A stretch of 64,000 nucleotides of DNA from an uncultured Acidobacteriota bacterium (GTDB lineage Bacteria > Acidobacteriota > Blastocatellia > RBC074): assembly GCA_902825875.1 (NCBI GenBank), contig CADECP010000006.1, positions 184,588-248,587 on the forward strand. Direction: 5' to 3'. Made by a program: the position numbers and the translations under genes. The notes under the pieces were generated by a model that was not told the DNA's origin, did not search any database, and was given only the letters and a program-made list of their open reading frames with translations. Positions 61,522 to 64,000 of the stretch are shown one piece after another. How positions within the stretch are numbered: the stretch's first letter is position 1; each line of letters begins with the position of its first letter.

Positions 61522-63531
61522 ATGGCTGAACAAAACTCTCTCGACCAACTTTCGATCAATACCATTCGCACGCTGGCAATGGACGGCGTACAAAAAGCGA
61601 ACTCCGGGCATCCAGGCATGCCAATGGGAATGGCTCCGTCGGCTTATGTGCTGTGGACGCGCGTTATGCGTCACAACCCGAAAAATCCTAACTGGCCAAA
61701 CCGCGACCGATTTGTGCTGTCCGCCGGACACGGTTCGATGCTGCTTTACAGCTTGTTGCACCTGACCGGTTACGAAGAATTCACGCTCGACCAACTGAAA
61801 AGCTTTCGTCAATGGGGCAGCATGACTCCCGGTCATCCTGAATCGGAATTGTCTCCGGCGATTGAAACGACAACCGGCCCGTTGGGACAGGGTTTCGCCA
61901 ATGGCGTAGGCATGGCCATCGGAGCCGAATACCTGTCGGCGTATTTCAAACAACCCGACCACGACCTGTTCGATTACCACATTTACGCCATCGTGTCGGA
62001 CGGCGATTTGATGGAAGGCGTCGCCGCCGAAGCCGCTTCGATGGCCGGCCACATGAAGCTTGGCCGATTGATTTACCTGTACGACGACAACCACATTTCG
62101 ATTGATGGCAGCACCGCGCTGGCCTTTACCGAAGACCGCGCCAAACGTTTTGAAGCTTACGGCTGGCACGTCCAAACCGTCGAAGACGGCAACGACATCG
62201 CCGGAATCGAAGCCGCCATCAACGCAGCCAAAGCCGATGCGCGCCCTTCGATCATCTGCGTCAAATCGGTTATCGGTTACGGCAGCCCGAATCGCGCCGG
62301 AACCAGCAAGGCTCACGGAGAACCGCTCGGCGCCGAAGAGTTGAAACTGACCAAACAGAATCTGGGGTGGCCGTCTGAAGAACCGTTCTTCGTTCCCGAA
62401 GAAGCCTTGAACAATTTCCGTCAGTGCATAGCGCGCGGCCAACAAACCGAAGCCGAGTGGGAAGCGAAGTTTGCGGCGTACGAAACGGCGCACCCTGACA
62501 AAGCACAGGAATGGCGCAACTGGGCCAGCGGCAAATTGCCCGAAGGCTGGCAAGCCAAACTGCCAGTGTTTCCGGCTGGAACGGCGATGGCTACGCGCGA
62601 AGCGTCTGGCAAAACGCTCAACGCGATTGCCGCCAGTTTGCCAATGCTGATCGGAGGTTCGGCTGATCTGGCTCCATCAAACAACACCATGCTGGCTGGG
62701 TACGAAGCGTTTTCCGCCGAACACCGCGACGGTCGCAATTTCCATTTCGGAGTCCGCGAACACGCCATGGGTTCGGTCATGAATGGCATTGCGTTGACTC
62801 GTCCGCTGATTCCTTACGGCGGCACGTTTATGATTTTCTTCGATTACATGCGTCCGCCAGTTCGTTTGGCGGCGATGATGGGCATCGCTCCGATTTACGT
62901 TTACACCCACGACAGCATCGGTCTGGGCGAAGACGGCCCGACTCATCAACCGATTGAACAACTGGCCGGAATGCGTTCGGTTCCGAACCTGACGTTGATC
63001 CGCCCGGCAGACGCCAACGAAACCGCAGTCGCCTGGCGCGTAGCCATCGAACATCGCCACGGCCCCACCGCGCTGGCTCTGACCCGGCAAAAACTGCCGA
63101 CTTACGACCGCACGAAATTCGGTTCAGCCGAAGGCGTCGCGCAGGGAGCTTACATCTTGAGCGAATCGCCCACCGGCAACGTAGACGTGATTCTGATCGG
63201 AACCGGCTCCGAAGTTTCCGTAGCCGTTGAAGCTCAAGCCAAACTTGCCGAAGTCGGCATCGGCGCTCGCGTAGTGAGCCTGCCCAGCACTCAGTTGTTC
63301 GACAAACAGCCGCTGGATTACCAGGAAAGCGTTCTGCCGCCCGCCATCAAAGCCCGTGTCGCCGTCGAAGCAGGCATCTCCATGGGCTGGCAAAAATACG
63401 TTGGCGACGGTGGACAGATAGTTTCGTTGGATCATTACGGCGCTTCGGCTCCTTACCAGGTGCTGATGGAGAAGTTCGGCTTTACGGCTGAGAACGTGGC
63501 GGCGTGTGCGAAGGCAGTGCTTGGGAAATAG
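61522..63531 (+). CDS. tkt: Transketolase
   Basis: A thiamine-diphosphate enzyme of the pentose phosphate pathway, 669 residues. N-terminal [20 protein letters not shown] and [16 protein letters not shown]; ThDP site [13 protein letters not shown] segment ([19 protein letters not shown]); central [20 protein letters not shown]-terminal [18 protein letters not shown]. The SD signal precedes ATG 61522. The gene stands alone. Confidence 0.97.
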   Translation: MAEQNSLDQLSINTIRTLAMDGVQKANSGHPGMPMGMAPSAYVLWTRVMRHNPKNPNWPNRDRFVLSAGHGSMLLYSLLHLTGYEEFTLDQLKSFRQWGSMTPGHPESELSPAIETTTGPLGQGFANGVGMAIGAEYLSAYFKQPDHDLFDYHIYAIVSDGDLMEGVAAEAASMAGHMKLGRLIYLYDDNHISIDGSTALAFTEDRAKRFEAYGWHVQTVEDGNDIAGIEAAINAAKADARPSIICVKSVIGYGSPNRAGTSKAHGEPLGAEELKLTKQNLGWPSEEPFFVPEEALNNFRQCIARGQQTEAEWEAKFAAYETAHPDKAQEWRNWASGKLPEGWQAKLPVFPAGTAMATREASGKTLNAIAASLPMLIGGSADLAPSNNTMLAGYEAFSAEHRDGRNFHFGVREHAMGSVMNGIALTRPLIPYGGTFMIFFDYMRPPVRLAAMMGIAPIYVYTHDSIGLGEDGPTHQPIEQLAGMRSVPNLTLIRPADANETAVAWRVAIEHRHGPTALALTRQKLPTYDRTKFGSAEGVAQGAYILSESPTGNVDVILIGTGSEVSVAVEAQAKLAEVGIGARVVSLPSTQLFDKQPLDYQESVLPPAIKARVAVEAGISMGWQKYVGDGGQIVSLDHYGASAPYQVLMEKFGFTAENVAACAKAVLGK

Positions 63532-63602
63532 TTCGCCATGATTTTATTGAATGGCACTGTGCCAGATGAAATATCAATTGCTTCAAGAGGAGGTACTAGA
63601 AA

Positions 63603-64000
63603 ATGGCGCAGAGAAACAGGCTTACCAACAATTCTGACGAGACGGATATCGCTTCTTTGATCTCAGGGGATCAAATTTTTTCGATCCCCTATTTTCAGCG
63701 CCCTTATAAGTGGAAACCTGAGCGACTTAAACGACTTAATGCGGACATTCTAGATTTAGTTGATGAGGCGAGCGACTTCCATTTCTTAGGAGCTATGATT
63801 CTTCATGGCCGACGCTCTAACCCTTCGGACCCATTCTTTTTTGATGTGATTGATGGCCAACAAAGATTAACAACACTTTTTCTTTACCTTTGTGCGACAG
63901 TAAAAACCTTGGCCGGATATAAGGAGTATGACGAGGCATCTGGATTATTTCTCAAATACCTTGTTATCAATCGAGAGGTCCGTGCTCTTTCAAACATTAA
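63603..64000 (+). CDS. DUF262 (GmrSD-N-like) protein, 5' part
   Basis: Starts at ATG 63603 after a strong AAGAGGAGGT and runs off the window. About 132 residues visible: SGDQIFSIPYFQRPYKW, FHFLGAMILHG, FDVIDGQQRLTTLFLYL. The DGQQR motif is the signature of DUF262, the ParB-like nuclease/NTPase half of type IV restriction enzymes of the GmrSD type. Codons are AT-richer than in neighbouring genes, suggesting horizontal transfer. What follows is outside the window. Confidence 0.85.
   Translation, partial: MAQRNRLTNNSDETDIASLISGDQIFSIPYFQRPYKWKPERLKRLNADILDLVDEASDFHFLGAMILHGRRSNPSDPFFFDVIDGQQRLTTLFLYLCATVKTLAGYKEYDEASGLFLKYLVINREVRALSNI

Overview
The window looks like chromosome of a Gram-negative, LPS-making bacterium. 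Supporting signs are lpxC, a BamA-like outer-membrane barrel, AsmA, lipoproteins and a bacterial alpha-2-macroglobulin. Gene content (paired LolA-like/RND genes, DUF4097 proteins behind an ECF sigma factor, PPDK, a stand-alone Klenow-type polymerase) and an unusually rich load of small dispersed hairpin repeats fit Acidobacteriota, perhaps Blastocatellia. That placement is an inference from content; there is no rRNA here to confirm it.

Layout. 0-10 kb: the end of NAD kinase, a rhomboid protease, a polymerase A, an SDR epimerase, a LolA-like/RND pair, then lpxC followed by a HicB-like/VapC pair, and rpsU. 10.3-14.4 kb: a minus-strand cassette of a nucleotidyltransferase, a TIR protein and a membrane-anchored AAA/STAND-like ATPase, the last two separated by a 249-bp MITE-like element. 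14.5-21.2 kb: ppdK, recO, small membrane proteins, Uma2 and a sugar epimerase. 21.3-26.6 kb: ECF sigma, anti-sigma and two DUF4097 proteins, then a degenerate NtrC-like regulator. 26.7-37.8 kb (minus strand): DUF4287/DUF5655, SET, MbtH, an esterase, an unknown/WD40/NADAR cluster, two VOC proteins, cutC, AsmA and a barrel protein. 38-42 kb: an EutB-like protein, mscL and a two-component system. 42-51.5 kb: a DUF1175 / alpha-2-macroglobulin / membrane protein / PBP-SpoIID-metallopeptidase fusion / zinc-ribbon operon.

51.5-60 kb is an assimilatory sulfate region: sat, tRNA-Cys, cysC, cobA, a siroheme dehydrogenase and cysH, then a sulfate ABC transporter. A strong sigma-70-like promoter upstream of sat drives a 52-residue open reading frame that has its own Shine-Dalgarno sequence and ends in seven consecutive Cys codons. 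This is best explained as a cysteine-sensing leader peptide. The transporter operon has a promoter with the same 18-bp spacer and the same GTGTATAA box. The window closes with a VanX-like dipeptidase, a small conserved protein, transketolase and the start of a DUF262 protein in visibly more AT-rich sequence.

The points most worth a second look are the poly-Cys leader, the NTase-TIR-ATPase cassette, the PBP-SpoIID-metallopeptidase fusion beside alpha-2-macroglobulin, and hairpin repeats that have been absorbed into reading frames. One such repeat forms a lipoprotein signal peptide and another forms an interdomain linker.
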